A DNA stretch of 64,000 nucleotides from Stakelama saccharophila (GTDB taxonomy: Bacteria > Pseudomonadota > Alphaproteobacteria > Sphingomonadales > Sphingomonadaceae), in the NCBI RefSeq assembly GCF_032229225.1, contig NZ_CP135076.1, positions 310,001 to 374,000 on the forward strand, written 5' to 3'. The notes beneath the pieces are model-generated. The model did not search any database. It was not told the origin of the DNA and saw nothing but the letters and a program-made list of their open reading frames with translations. Below, piece by piece: positions 19,693 through 29,289 of this stretch. The position numbers and the translations under genes are program-made. Numbering within the stretch: the first letter of the stretch is position 1; every line of letters starts with the position of its first letter.

Positions 19693-20652
19693 TCAGAAGC
19701 GGACCACCGACGCCCCCCAGGTGAAGCCGCCGCCCATCGCTTCCAGCACCAGCAGGTCGCCGCGCTGAACGCGACCGTCGCGCACCGCCGCATCCAGCGC
19801 CAGCGGAACCGATGCGGCAGAGGTGTTGGCGTGCTGGTCGACGGTGACGATCACCTTGTCGTTGGCGAGTTCGAGCTTGCGTGCCGTGGCGTCCAGGATC
19901 CGGGCATTGGCCTGGTGCGGGATCACCCAATCGACATCGTCGGATTGCAGACCCGCTGCCTGGAGCGCCTCGCCCATCACCGCGGCCAGGTTGACCACGG
20001 CGTGGCGGAACACTTCACGCCCCTTCATGCGCAGCTTGCCGACGGTGCCGGTCGTCGAAGGGCCGCCATCGACATAGAGCAGCGCATTGTGCCGCCCGTC
20101 GGCGTGCAGGCGCGTGGCCAGCACCCCCGCCTCGCCGTCGCGCGCCTCCAGGACAACCGCGCCGGCGCCGTCGCCGAACAACACGCAGGTGGCACGGTCT
20201 TCCCAGTCGAGAATGCGGCTGAACGTTTCCGAACCGATCACCAGCGCGCGATCCGCCGCCCCGCTCGTCACCATGGCGTCGGCGACCTGCAGGGCGTAGA
20301 GAAATCCCGAGCACACCGCCGCGACGTCGAAGGCGACGCAATCGTCGATGCCAAGCGCCGTCTGGACGCGCGTCGCGGTCGCCGGAAAGGTCTGGTCCGG
20401 CGTGGCGGTGGCCAGCACGATCAGATCGATATCGGCGGCGGCGATCCCGGCGGCGGCGAGCGCCGCCTTGGCCGCATCGGTGGCCAACGTGCCCGTCGTC
20501 TCGTCCGGTCCGGCGATGTGGCGAAAGCGGATGCCGGTCCGCTCGACGATCCATTCGTCCGACGTTTCGACCGTTTCCGCCAGTTCCGCGTTCGACACGC
20601 GCCGCGCGGGCAGTGCCGACCCGGTGCCCGCAATTACCGACCGGCGCTTCAC
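19693..20652 (-). CDS. fabH: Beta-ketoacyl-ACP synthase III
   Basis: Starts fatty-acid synthesis by condensing acetyl-CoA with malonyl-ACP. The 319-aa thiolase-fold protein keeps the catalytic triad: Cys114 in [10 protein letters not shown], His246 in [10 protein letters not shown] and Asn276 in [10 protein letters not shown]. The C-terminal [13 protein letters not shown] is the usual FabH ending. The start codon overlaps the plsX stop by 4 nt, so the two are translationally coupled. The order plsX-fabH-ihfA is standard in alphaproteobacteria. Confidence 0.97.
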   Translation of the reverse strand: MKRRSVIAGTGSALPARRVSNAELAETVETSDEWIVERTGIRFRHIAGPDETTGTLATDAAKAALAAAGIAAADIDLIVLATATPDQTFPATATRVQTALGIDDCVAFDVAAVCSGFLYALQVADAMVTSGAADRALVIGSETFSRILDWEDRATCVLFGDGAGAVVLEARDGEAGVLATRLHADGRHNALLYVDGGPSTTGTVGKLRMKGREVFRHAVVNLAAVMGEALQAAGLQSDDVDWVIPHQANARILDATARKLELANDKVIVTVDQHANTSAASVPLALDAAVRDGRVQRGDLLVLEAMGGGFTWGASVVRF

Positions 20653-21680
20653 GCGGCCTCCGCTTCGAAATTGCCAAGATCCTCGGTGATCCGGCGCGTC
20701 AGGTCGTTGCGCACCATCTTGGCCGCGACGGCGCAGGCATTGGCCACGCCGATTTCGTTCGCGCCGCCATGGCTTTTCACCACCAGGCCGTTCAGGCCCA
20801 GAAAAACGGCGCCGTTGTGATTGTTCGGATCGAGATGGTCGCGCAACAGCTCGGTGGCGGGGCGCGAGATCAGAAATCCGATCTTGGAACGCGTCGAACT
20901 GCGGAACGCCTGCTTCAGAAGGTCGGCGACGAACCGCGCCGTCCCTTCGGCCGTCTTCAGCGCGATGTTTCCGGAAAAACCGTCGCAGACGATCACGTCC
21001 ACCTCGCCGCGCGACAGGCGGTCGCCCTCGATAAACCCGTTAAAGTCGAGCGGAAGATGCGGGGCAGCGCGAAGCTGCGCCGCCGCATCGCGAATCTTGT
21101 CGGTGCCTTTCTGGTCCTCGGTGCCGATGTTGAGCAGCGCCACGCGCGGCGCATCGAGGTCGAGCGCGGTGCGCGCATATGCCGCGCCCATCACCGCGAA
21201 CTGGACGAGATTGCGCGTATCGCACTCGGTATTGGCGCCGAGATCGAGCATGACGAGATCGTTGGCGCCCAGCGTCGGCAACAGCGCCGCCAGCGCCGGC
21301 CGCTCAATGCCGGGCATCGTCCTGAGCGACAGCTTCGCCATCGCCATCAGCGCCCCGGTATTGCCGGAAGACACCGCGGCGCCGGCGCGACCCTGCTTCA
21401 CCAGGTCGATGGCGATTCCCATCGACGTGGTCCGGGCGCGGCGGATCGCCTGGCTGGGCCTTTCGGTCGCCTCGACCGTTTCGGGGGCGTGCACCACCTC
21501 GGACGCGGCGGTCAGGTTGGGGTGGCTCTTCAGGCCGGCGCGAATCGCGTCCTCGTCGCCGACCAGGAGGAACTCCATGCCCTCGAACCGGCGCCGCGCG
21601 CGCGCGACTCCGGCCAGCATGACGGCAAGCCCCTCGTCACCGCCCATCGCGTCGATGGCGATCCGGGAGCTCGAAGTCAT
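20649..21680 (-). CDS. plsX: Phosphate acyltransferase PlsX
   Basis: Makes acyl-phosphate from acyl-ACP for phospholipid synthesis. The 343-aa protein begins [11 protein letters not shown], the invariant PlsX opening, and has [54 protein letters not shown] and [16 protein letters not shown]. Length is normal. It lies 27 nt downstream of rpmF on the same strand, the usual rpmF-plsX-fabH arrangement, and overlaps fabH by 4 nt. Confidence 0.97.
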   Translation of the reverse strand: MTSSSRIAIDAMGGDEGLAVMLAGVARARRRFEGMEFLLVGDEDAIRAGLKSHPNLTAASEVVHAPETVEATERPSQAIRRARTTSMGIAIDLVKQGRAGAAVSSGNTGALMAMAKLSLRTMPGIERPALAALLPTLGANDLVMLDLGANTECDTRNLVQFAVMGAAYARTALDLDAPRVALLNIGTEDQKGTDKIRDAAAQLRAAPHLPLDFNGFIEGDRLSRGEVDVIVCDGFSGNIALKTAEGTARFVADLLKQAFRSSTRSKIGFLISRPATELLRDHLDPNNHNGAVFLGLNGLVVKSHGGANEIGVANACAVAAKMVRNDLTRRITEDLGNFEAEAA

Positions 21681-21707
21681 GCGCTATTCACCCCGTTCGG
21701 TTGCGGC

Positions 21708-21887
21708 TCAGCCCTCGACCGAGACCACTTCGCGGCCATTATAGTGGCCGCAAGCGGTGCACAGATTATGCGGGCGCTTCAATTCGCCGCAATTCGAGCA
21801 TTCCTGGAATGCCGCGACAGTCAGCGAATCGTGCGCACGGCGCATGTTGCGCTTGGAAGGACTGGTTTTTCTCTTCGGAACGGCCAT
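21708..21887 (-). CDS. rpmF: 50S ribosomal protein L32
   Basis: A 59-aa ribosomal protein of the large subunit. It starts [20 protein letters not shown] and has a CxxC zinc-ribbon knuckle (ECSNCGEL, with C-T-A-C later in [10 protein letters not shown]), both usual for L32. The frame stays open to 21977, but residues before the ATG at 21887 do not belong to L32. It heads the plsX-fabH-ihfA-MerR cluster, so its promoter probably lies in the 214-bp gap before the divergent MAPEG gene. Confidence 0.97.
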   Translation of the reverse strand: MAVPKRKTSPSKRNMRRAHDSLTVAAFQECSNCGELKRPHNLCTACGHYNGREVVSVEG

Positions 21888-22101
21888 TTCGGCACCTTTA
21901 CAACAAAATATCCATCGTCGGGATCGCGATACGCCCCGTATTCGCGGCAGGCAAGCGGCACAGGTCCGGCCGGACACCAGACCAGCAACCAGGCAGTCGC
22001 GGGAGCGAGCGTGGCGCTATACCGATTTTCCGCGCCGTTGCAAGCGGTGCGGGCACGTGGCACGGATCGCGCGACGAGGCAACAGGAAGGACGATCCGGC
22101 C

Positions 22102-22536
22102 ATGCTCATCATCACGCTGGTGACCGCGGGTGCGTGCGCGCTCATCGCCCTTTGGCTCGGCTTCCGGGTCGCCCGGCTGCGCCGCGCCCGGGGAATCAAC
22201 ATCGGTGACGGCGGCGATCCGGCGCTGACGGCGCGGATGCGGGCGCAGGCCAATTTCGTCGAATACGCTCCTTTCGTTCTCATCCTGCTGGGGTTGATCG
22301 AGCATGCCGACGGCGGTTCGATATGGCTGTGGCTGGCTGCGGCGGCCTTCGTGCTCGGGCGCGTGGTCCACGCCTTCGGCATGGACGGATGGCTGCCCGG
22401 CCGGCAGATCGGCATCGCGACCACGCTGCTCGTGCTGCTGGCGCTGGGGCTCTACGCCATCGCGCTGCCCTTTTACGGCGGAAAGACCGGCACGGCGTTG
22501 GACGACGGGATCGAGATCGTTCCACCCGCCGCATGA
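22102..22536 (+). CDS. MAPEG family membrane protein
   Basis: A 144-aa protein with four predicted membrane helices. The conserved loop MRAQANFVEYAPFVLILLGLIEHADGG and GRVVHAFGMDGW are typical of bacterial MAPEG proteins (membrane-associated proteins in eicosanoid and glutathione metabolism). Bacterial members are thought to be glutathione-linked transferases or peroxidases, but the substrate is not known. AGGAAGGA lies 12 nt before the ATG. It converges on the MBL-fold hydrolase, with only 10 nt between stops. Confidence 0.85.
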   Translation: MLIITLVTAGACALIALWLGFRVARLRRARGINIGDGGDPALTARMRAQANFVEYAPFVLILLGLIEHADGGSIWLWLAAAAFVLGRVVHAFGMDGWLPGRQIGIATTLLVLLALGLYAIALPFYGGKTGTALDDGIEIVPPAA

Positions 22537-22546
22537 ACGGATTTGG

Positions 22547-23206
22547 TCAGCGCGAGAGCGCGGCGTCCGAGACAAAAGGATTGGACCGGCGTTCGCGGGC
22601 GAAGTCGCTCATCGGCCCGTGCCCCGGAAGAAAGGCGGTTTCCCCGCCCAGGGGCCAAAGCTTGGTTACGACCGATTCGATCAGCGCCGCATGGTCGCTC
22701 ATCGGAAAGTCGGTGCGGCCGACCGATCCCGCGAACAAAACGTCGCCGACCAGGGCCAGCTTCGATTCGGGCTGGTGAAAGATGATGTGCCCCGGCGTGT
22801 GCCCCGGGGTATGATAAACGTGAAGGGTGACGTTGCCGACCGTCACTTCGTCACCTTCCTCCAGCCAGCGGTCCGGTTCGAAGGCAGCGCCGGCAATGCC
22901 GAACTGGCGGCCGTCCTCGTCCAGGCGGGATATCCAGAAGCGATCGGCCTCCTGCGGGCCCTCGATGGGAACCCCCAGCTCGCGGGCAAAGGTGCCCGCT
23001 TCGCCGCAATGGTCGATATGGCCGTGGGTCAGGATGATCTTTTCGATCGTCACGCCGTGCCGATCCCGCGCGGCGCGGAGTTTCGGCAGGTCGCCGCCGG
23101 GATCGACGAAGGCGCCGCGCATGGTCTGCGTGCACCAGATCAGGCTGCAATTCTGCTGCAGCGGGGTGACGGGTACGATCGCGACGCGCAGGGGTGGATT
23201 GGCCAT
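22547..23206 (-). CDS. MBL-fold metallo-hydrolase (glyoxalase II-like)
   Basis: A 219-aa single-domain metallo-beta-lactamase-fold hydrolase. Metal ligands are visible in order: THGHIDHCG (HxHxDH), HTPGHTPGH, LVGDVLFAGSVGRTDF and the final FLPGHGP. This layout matches the YcbL-type glyoxalase II-like group, which hydrolyses S-D-lactoylglutathione or related thioesters in some members. With a glutathione-synthesis gene and a MAPEG gene in the same window a glutathione link is plausible, but the substrate is inferred. Divergent from the PabB/PabC gene. Confidence 0.85.
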   Translation of the reverse strand: MANPPLRVAIVPVTPLQQNCSLIWCTQTMRGAFVDPGGDLPKLRAARDRHGVTIEKIILTHGHIDHCGEAGTFARELGVPIEGPQEADRFWISRLDEDGRQFGIAGAAFEPDRWLEEGDEVTVGNVTLHVYHTPGHTPGHIIFHQPESKLALVGDVLFAGSVGRTDFPMSDHAALIESVVTKLWPLGGETAFLPGHGPMSDFARERRSNPFVSDAALSR

Positions 23207-23282
23207 GCCGGAGACATAAGCGCCGTGGCCGGCAGCGACAACTGGGCTTGCGGCGCGCCGATGCCGGTTGCATGGCCCGGCC

Positions 23283-25052
23283 ATGCGGCTCGATCCTGCC
23301 ACTCCCTTCGTCCTCCTGGACGATGCGCGTGACGACGGCGTTCCCGCCAGACTCTACCGTCGGCCGAGCGGGATCGTGCGTGCGGACGGGCCCGACGGCG
23401 TGGCGCCGCTGTTCGAGAAGCTCGCCGGGGCCGGGCGGCACGGCCTCCATGCCGCGGGCTTCTGCAGCTATGGTCTGGGCACCGTGCTGGAACCAAGGGC
23501 CGGCATTCCGGAATCCGGTCCTCTCGCCTGGTTCGGCCTGTTCGAATCCTACCGGACTGTCGCGCCCGGCGATATCGCGGCACTGCTTCCCGATCCTGCC
23601 GGCGCATGGGTCGGAGAGGCGGAACCGGAAATCACGCAATCCGAATATGAAGCGCGCGTCGCCCGGATCGCCGAATGGATCGCGGCGGGCGACATCTATC
23701 AGGCCAATTTCACCTTCCGCGCCACCGTCCGCGCCGCGGGCGACCCGCTGGCGCTCTATGCCGCGATACGCAAGCGCGCCCGCGCGGGCTTCGGCGCGAT
23801 CGTCGCGACCGGCGAGGACCTGATCCTGTCCTTTTCCCCCGAACTGTTCTTCGCGCTGGCCGATGGCCGGCTGACCGCGCGACCGATGAAGGGTACGGCC
23901 GCCCGCGGACCAACGCCGGCACTCGATGCCGCCAGCCGCGACGCCCTGCACCGCGATCCGAAGCAGCGCGCGGAAAACCTGATGATCCTCGACCTGATGC
24001 GCAACGATCTCGGCCGTATCGCGCGGCCCGGCAGCGTGCAGGTGCCGGAGCGGTTCGTGGTCGAGACCTATCCGACCGTGCACCAGATGGTCTCCGCGGT
24101 GACGGCGGACCTGGGTCCCGGGCTGGGCGCGGTCGATGCCTTGCGGGCGCTGTTTCCCTGCGGCTCGATCACCGGCGCACCGAAAATCAGGGCCATGCAG
24201 ATCATCGGCGCGACGGAAACCAGCCCGCGCGGCGTCTATACGGGCGCGATCGGCCGCATCGACGCCAATGGAGATGCGATGTTCAACGTCGCCATTCGTA
24301 CCCTCGCGCGCACCGGCGATGGGCGCTATGTCCTGGGCCTCGGTTCGGGCCTGGTCGCGGACTCCGTTCCGGCCGGGGAATGGCGCGAATGTTTGGCCAA
24401 GGGGGCGTTTCTGACCACGGGACAGCCACGATTCGACCTGATCGAGACGATGCCCTTCGATCCGGAAGAGGGCATACTGCGCCTGAAGCGCCACCTGGCG
24501 CGGCTGAAGGAAAGCGCCGCCGCCTTCGGCTTTCGCTTCGACCGGCACGATGCCCGCAATGAATTGCAGGCCGCGACCTTCCGGCTGCGTGAGCGCGTCC
24601 GCATCCGATTGCTGTTGGCAGCGCACGGCGCCACCGCGATCGAGGTCACGCCGATGCCGCCGCCCCTCCCCCGGCCGGTGCGCGTGGCGCCCATGCCCCT
24701 GCCCGTCGACCCGGCGGACTTCCGCCTGCGCCACAAGACGACAAATCGCGCCTTCTACGACGAAGCGCGACGGCGAAGCGGTGCCGACGAAGTCGTCTTC
24801 GTCACGCCCGACGGCGCGGTTACCGAGGGCAGTTTCTCCTCCGTTTTCGTCGAGCGCGACGGAACACTCGTCACGCCGCCGCTATCGGCGGGCCTGCTGC
24901 CGGGAATCCTGCGCGGGGAACTCATCGATACCGGCCGTGCGGTCGAAGGTCGGGTCACGCCGGAGGATCTGACGCAAGATTTTTACGTCGGAAATGCGCT
25001 TCGTGGCTTGAACATTGCGCGATTGGTTGCGCCTGCGGCAATCCCCGGCTAA
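23283..25052 (+). CDS. pabB: Fused aminodeoxychorismate synthase component I / aminodeoxychorismate lyase (PabB-PabC)
   Basis: Two steps of p-aminobenzoate synthesis for folate on one 589-aa chain. Residues about 115-375 are the chorismate-binding domain, with GDIYQANFTF, RPMKGTAARG, KQRAENLMILDLMRNDLGRI and PCGSITGAPKIRAMQII. From about residue 382 (FDLIETMPFDPEEGILRLKRHL) follows a class IV aminotransferase domain; the PLP lysine is probably that in LRHKTTNRAFYDE. The ATG at 23283 is used; an in-frame TTG at 23268 lacks support. The glutaminase subunit (PabA) is not in the window. Confidence 0.93.
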   Translation: MRLDPATPFVLLDDARDDGVPARLYRRPSGIVRADGPDGVAPLFEKLAGAGRHGLHAAGFCSYGLGTVLEPRAGIPESGPLAWFGLFESYRTVAPGDIAALLPDPAGAWVGEAEPEITQSEYEARVARIAEWIAAGDIYQANFTFRATVRAAGDPLALYAAIRKRARAGFGAIVATGEDLILSFSPELFFALADGRLTARPMKGTAARGPTPALDAASRDALHRDPKQRAENLMILDLMRNDLGRIARPGSVQVPERFVVETYPTVHQMVSAVTADLGPGLGAVDALRALFPCGSITGAPKIRAMQIIGATETSPRGVYTGAIGRIDANGDAMFNVAIRTLARTGDGRYVLGLGSGLVADSVPAGEWRECLAKGAFLTTGQPRFDLIETMPFDPEEGILRLKRHLARLKESAAAFGFRFDRHDARNELQAATFRLRERVRIRLLLAAHGATAIEVTPMPPPLPRPVRVAPMPLPVDPADFRLRHKTTNRAFYDEARRRSGADEVVFVTPDGAVTEGSFSSVFVERDGTLVTPPLSAGLLPGILRGELIDTGRAVEGRVTPEDLTQDFYVGNALRGLNIARLVAPAAIPG

Positions 25053-25092
25053 GAGCGCGCCGCCTTCTTTCTCCAGACCAAAGGCCCGCCCC

Positions 25093-26292
25093 ATGAAGAC
25101 CTCCGCCGCACTCGACCGCATCCAGCCTTCGGCCACGCTAGCGATGACCGCGCGGGCCGCCGAGTTGCGGCGCCAGGGGATCGACGTCATCGGCCTGGGC
25201 GCGGGCGAGCCGGACTTCGACACCCCCGATTTCGTCAAGGAAGCGGCGATCGAGGCGATCCGCGCGGGCAAGACCAAATATACCAATGTCGACGGCACGC
25301 CCGAATTGAAGGAAGCGATCGTCGGCAAATTCCGGCGCGACAACGACCTGTCCTATGAGACGACGCAGGTCTGCGTGAATGTGGGCGGTAAGCACACGCT
25401 GTTCAACGCCATGGTGGCGACGCTGGACGCCGGCGACGAGGTGATCGTGCCTGCGCCCTATTGGGTCAGCTATCCCGACGTGGTGCAATTCTGCGGCGGC
25501 AAGCCCGTCTTCGTCGCGGCCGGGCCGGAGCAGGATTACAAGCTGAAGCCGGAACAGCTCGAGGCGGCGATCACCGAACGCACCAAGTGGCTGATCCTCA
25601 ACTCGCCCTCCAACCCGACCGGCGCCGCCTACACCGCCGACGAGCTGAAAGCGTTGGGATCGGTGCTGGAACGCCATCCCCATGTCTGGGTGTTCGCCGA
25701 CGACATGTACGAACATATCGTCTATGACGGATTCGAATTCACGACGATCGCCCAAGTCTGCCCCTCGCTCTACGAGCGGACGCTGACGGTCAACGGCTGT
25801 TCCAAGGCCTATGCCATGACCGGCTGGCGCATCGGCTTCGCCGGCGGTCCCCAGTGGCTGATCCGGGCGATGGCCAAATTGCAGTCGCAGTCGACCTCCA
25901 ACCCGAGTTCGGTGGCGCAGGCCGCGGCCGTCGCCGCCCTGACGGGCGATCAGTCGTTCCTGAAGGACCGCACCGCCGCCTTCCAGAAGCGCCGCGATCT
26001 GGTTGTCGCGCGACTGAACGCGATCGAGGGCATGACCTGTCCGACGCCGAAGGGCGCCTTCTACGTCTATCCCGAGTTTTCCGGCCTCATCGGCAAGCGC
26101 GCGCCGGACGGCACGACGATCGACGACGATCGGGCGATGGTTGGCTATCTGCTCGATCAGGCGCGTGTCGCCGCCGTCCAGGGCGAGGCATTCGGCCTCT
26201 CGCCGGCCATGCGCGTCAGCTACGCCACCGCGACAGAGCTTCTGGAGAAGGCCTGCGACCGCGTTGCGGAGGCGTGCGCCGCACTGGGCTGA
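25093..26292 (+). CDS. Class I aspartate/aromatic aminotransferase (AatA type)
   Basis: A 399-aa PLP-dependent aminotransferase that moves amino groups between aspartate and 2-oxoglutarate; some members also accept prephenate. Signatures are GAGEPDFDTPDFVKEAA, KYTNVDGTPELKEAI, NSPSNPTGAAYT, the PLP lysine in NGCSKAYAMTGWRIGFA and, near the C-terminus, the substrate-binding Arg in MRVSYATA. It starts 40 nt after the PabB/PabC stop on the same strand. The subgroup call follows the Ib-type motifs, not an assay. Confidence 0.93.
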   Translation: MKTSAALDRIQPSATLAMTARAAELRRQGIDVIGLGAGEPDFDTPDFVKEAAIEAIRAGKTKYTNVDGTPELKEAIVGKFRRDNDLSYETTQVCVNVGGKHTLFNAMVATLDAGDEVIVPAPYWVSYPDVVQFCGGKPVFVAAGPEQDYKLKPEQLEAAITERTKWLILNSPSNPTGAAYTADELKALGSVLERHPHVWVFADDMYEHIVYDGFEFTTIAQVCPSLYERTLTVNGCSKAYAMTGWRIGFAGGPQWLIRAMAKLQSQSTSNPSSVAQAAAVAALTGDQSFLKDRTAAFQKRRDLVVARLNAIEGMTCPTPKGAFYVYPEFSGLIGKRAPDGTTIDDDRAMVGYLLDQARVAAVQGEAFGLSPAMRVSYATATELLEKACDRVAEACAALG

Positions 26293-26312
26293 ATAGCGTA
26301 CTCATCGTAAAT

Positions 26313-26334
26313 TAATGTACGGTCTGGTACATTA
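26313..26334. promoter_or_regulatory. TetR-type operator-like palindrome
   Basis: TAATGTAC at 26313-26320 and its exact reverse complement GTACATTA at 26327-26334 surround a 6-nt spacer. Size and symmetry are those of TetR-family operators. A possible promoter follows: TTGACG at 26340-26345 and a weak TATGTG at 26362-26367. The next gene downstream is the 48-aa ORF. No TetR gene is in the window, so the binding protein is unknown. Confidence 0.5.
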
Positions 26335-26448
26335 GCGACTTGACGCTGGTGATGGCGCGGCTATGTGGCGTTGCGCCGCAACATCGCCAGCAGCGTCGGA
26401 TCGCGGCATGGGGCCTGACAAGCTCCCGACAATAACAAGAGATGCGAC

Positions 26449-26595
26449 ATGCGTAAGTTGGTCAAGGCCGGTTTCCTCCGGCATTTCATCAGTGGTTTCG
26501 TGCTCGGCGCGATCGGCCTGGGCGCCGTCCAGGTCGTGGAAGCGGCCCATGCGCAGGAAACCGCACCCCCGGCTGCAACCCAAAAGCTGCACTGA
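26449..26595 (+). CDS. Small membrane or exported protein, 48 aa
   Basis: ATG at 26449 opens a 48-codon frame. The N-terminus is basic (MRKLVKAGFLRH), followed by a hydrophobic stretch of about 20 residues (FISGFVLGAIGLGAVQVVEA) and AHA before QETAPPAATQKLH. It could be a single-span membrane micro-protein or a signal peptide with a 13-residue mature end. I do not recognise a family. The start is preceded by a weak AAGAGA. It stands alone between the aminotransferase and the convergent DUF1489 gene, downstream of the TetR-type palindrome. Confidence 0.5.
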   Translation: MRKLVKAGFLRHFISGFVLGAIGLGAVQVVEAAHAQETAPPAATQKLH

Positions 26596-26675
26596 CCCTC
26601 ACTTTTCCGGTATCACGGCAAGGACGCCGCAAGACCGTGACGAGGATCGAGGATAGCGCTTTCGATCCGGCTGAA

Positions 26676-26694
26676 TCCTGTCATCAGGACTTTT
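26676..26694 (+). terminator. Weak candidate terminator after the 48-aa gene
   Basis: TCCTG at 26676-26680 pairs with CAGGA at 26685-26689 around TCAT, followed by CTTTT. The stem is only 5 bp. A second small hairpin followed by T5 (AGCGCTTGCGCT at 26770-26781, T-run 26785-26789) lies at the end of the DUF1489 gene. The rest of the gap 26596-26789 shows nothing I can name. Confidence 0.3.
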
Positions 26695-26789
26695 ATCGGC
26701 GGCATCCAACCACCACCATGTCGTTCGCTGGGACAAGCCGAATATCGCCGTGTTCCAGATCGCTCGTCCAGCGCTTGCGCTAGCTTTTT

Positions 26790-27197
26790 CTAGATCAGCG
26801 CCAGTTCGCCGAGCTTGCCGACCAATTCGGGCGGCATGGCCGCTATGGCGTCATCCTCTTCGTCGCCGAGGTCCGATGGGGCATCCTTGTCCTCCAGATA
26901 GCGCCAGCCCTGGTGCGCGCGCTTGGGTTGCGGGCGTACGAGGATCAGGCGCGGCTCCAGGTGGATCGCGACGCGCCCGCCCTCGGCGTCACCAAAGCCC
27001 AGAATCGCCGATCTCGCCACGAGCTGATGCTTGATGATCCAGTAGAGCGAACCGCCGTCGACCACCTGCTCGTGCCGCTTCGGCAGGTAACGGGTGGTCA
27101 GCACAAGCCCGCCCTGGCGCGCGCACAGCCGGATCCGATCGTCGAGATCGGGCAGGCTGTCATGGCCATAGGCGACCTTGGTGAGATGAAGCGGCAC
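26790..27197 (-). CDS. DUF1489 family protein
   Basis: A 135-aa conserved alphaproteobacterial protein of unknown function. It begins MPLHLTKVAYGHDSLPDLDDRI and contains TTRYLPKRHEQVVDGGSLYWIIKHQLVARSAILGF and HLEPRLILVRPQPKRAHQGWRYLE, which I recognise as the DUF1489 core. No catalytic motif or membrane helix is visible; the C-terminal third is acidic (DLGDEEDDAIAAMPPEL). It follows mgtE on the same strand with a 41-nt gap. Confidence 0.85.
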   Translation of the reverse strand: MPLHLTKVAYGHDSLPDLDDRIRLCARQGGLVLTTRYLPKRHEQVVDGGSLYWIIKHQLVARSAILGFGDAEGGRVAIHLEPRLILVRPQPKRAHQGWRYLEDKDAPSDLGDEEDDAIAAMPPELVGKLGELALI

Positions 27198-27238
27198 CTA
27201 AAGAATTTGGGCGGTCGACGACCCGGTATCAAGACGCT

Positions 27239-28648
27239 TCACCCGGCGGTGGCAAGCCCGGTTACGGTTGCCAGACCGAGGAAGGAAAAGAATCCCATCA
27301 CATCCGTCAGGGTCGTGACGAACACCGCGGAACTGACCGCGGGGTCGATCCGCAGGCGCTCGAGCGTGATCGGCACGAGAACGCCTCCCATTCCGGCCAC
27401 GAGACTATTGATGACCATGGCGGCAGCGAACACCGCGGACAGCAGCGGATTATGATACAGCAGATAGGAGCCCGCACCGATCAGCATGCCAAGTGCGGCA
27501 CCATTGGCCGCGGCGATGCGCAGTTCGCGGACGATCATCCACCAGGTGTTGGAGCTGGCGAGCTGGTTGGTCGCGAGCGCGCGCACGACGACGGCAAGCG
27601 TCTGCGTCCCGGCATTGCCTCCCATGCCCGACACGATGGGCATCAATACCGCGAGCAACGCGAAGGCGGCGATTTCGTCCTGGAAAAGACCCACCACCGA
27701 GGCGGCCAGAATCGCCGTGCCGAGATTGACGACCAGCCAGGAAAGTCGGGTCCTTACCGTCAGCAGATAGGGCCGATTGATATCGCCCTCGCCCGCGCCG
27801 GACAGCAATAGCGCGTCTTCGCCCGCCTCCTGGGAAATGATATGGACGACGTCGTCGGCCGTGATCATGCCGACCAGTCGGCCGTCGTCGTCGATCACCG
27901 CGGCAGAGATCAGCGCATATTTCTGAAAGCGCAACGCCACTTCTTCCTGATCCATGTCGACCGGAATCAGCGTCTGCTCCCGCTTCATGACGTCGCCGAC
28001 GGGCACCATGCGCGGCGTACGCAGGATCCAGGACAGATGACAGGTGCCGATGGGGCGGTGCGCGGGATCTACCACGAACACCTCCCAGAAATCCGTCGTC
28101 AGATCCTCGCCGGCGCGCAGATAGTCGATGACGTCGCCGACGGTCCAATGTTCGGGCACCGCGATCAGGTCGCGCTGCATCAGGCGGCCGGCCGATTCCT
28201 CCGGATAGCGCAGCGCTTCCTCGATCGCGGCACGGTCGTCGGGGTCGAGCGCGCGCAGCACCGCCTGCTGGCCGGCGGCCTCCATGTCCTCGATGATCGC
28301 GACGGCGTCGTCCGTCTCCAACTCGGCCGCCATGCCGGCAAGCTGGTGCGGGTCGAGCGATTCGATCAGCGCCTCGCGGACCCAGTCGTTCATCTCCGAC
28401 AGCACGTCGCCATCGACCAGTTCGCCGATCGCGTCGATCAGCGCGGGGCGCTGTTCCGCGGGCGTCAGTTCGATGAGATCGGCGATGTCGGCGGGGTGGA
28501 GCGGCTCCACCCTTTCCCGCGCGCCTTCGGCATCGCCCTGCTCGACGGCGTCGAGTACCGCACGGACATATTCGGGCTTCAGCCGGTCGTCCTCGTCGAA
28601 CTCGCTGTCCTCCGGCATTTCGGCATCGGGAAGCTGGGTGTCGCTCAT
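27239..28648 (-). CDS. mgtE: Magnesium transporter MgtE
   Basis: Mg2+ channel/transporter of the inner membrane. The 469-aa protein has an acidic N-terminal MgtE_N superhelical domain (HPADIADLIELTPAEQRPALI), then a pair of CBS domains (about residues 150-270, e.g. AVIDDDGRLVGMITADDVVHII), then five membrane helices with MPIVSGMGGNAGTQTLAVVVRALA, the pore-lining signature. The cytosolic domains close the pore when Mg2+ is high in this family. The ATG at 28648 is favoured over one at 28714, whose extra 22 residues look non-coding. Confidence 0.95.
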   Translation of the reverse strand: MSDTQLPDAEMPEDSEFDEDDRLKPEYVRAVLDAVEQGDAEGARERVEPLHPADIADLIELTPAEQRPALIDAIGELVDGDVLSEMNDWVREALIESLDPHQLAGMAAELETDDAVAIIEDMEAAGQQAVLRALDPDDRAAIEEALRYPEESAGRLMQRDLIAVPEHWTVGDVIDYLRAGEDLTTDFWEVFVVDPAHRPIGTCHLSWILRTPRMVPVGDVMKREQTLIPVDMDQEEVALRFQKYALISAAVIDDDGRLVGMITADDVVHIISQEAGEDALLLSGAGEGDINRPYLLTVRTRLSWLVVNLGTAILAASVVGLFQDEIAAFALLAVLMPIVSGMGGNAGTQTLAVVVRALATNQLASSNTWWMIVRELRIAAANGAALGMLIGAGSYLLYHNPLLSAVFAAAMVINSLVAGMGGVLVPITLERLRIDPAVSSAVFVTTLTDVMGFFSFLGLATVTGLATAG

Positions 28649-28816
28649 CAATCCCTCCTGCCAGGCGCGTGGTCGATTCCGGCTCGCTCTAGCGACCGGC
28701 GGTGATCCTGCCAATCATCGTCTGATGCGCGGATGTCTCCGATGGGCGAGTTGCAAAGGGTGGACGGCAACAGTAGGGGCGGCTTTCCCTTACCTTCCGG
28801 CGGAGAAGCTTTCCTT

Positions 28817-29272
<456 letters not shown>

Positions 29273-29289
29273 GCGGCGCGGAGCGCCGG

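Noticed and set aside
23540..23549. GTTCGAATCC, resembling the T-loop of a tRNA
   Set aside because: It lies inside the PabB domain (codons of FGLFESYRT) and no acceptor stem, D-arm or anticodon arm can be formed around it.
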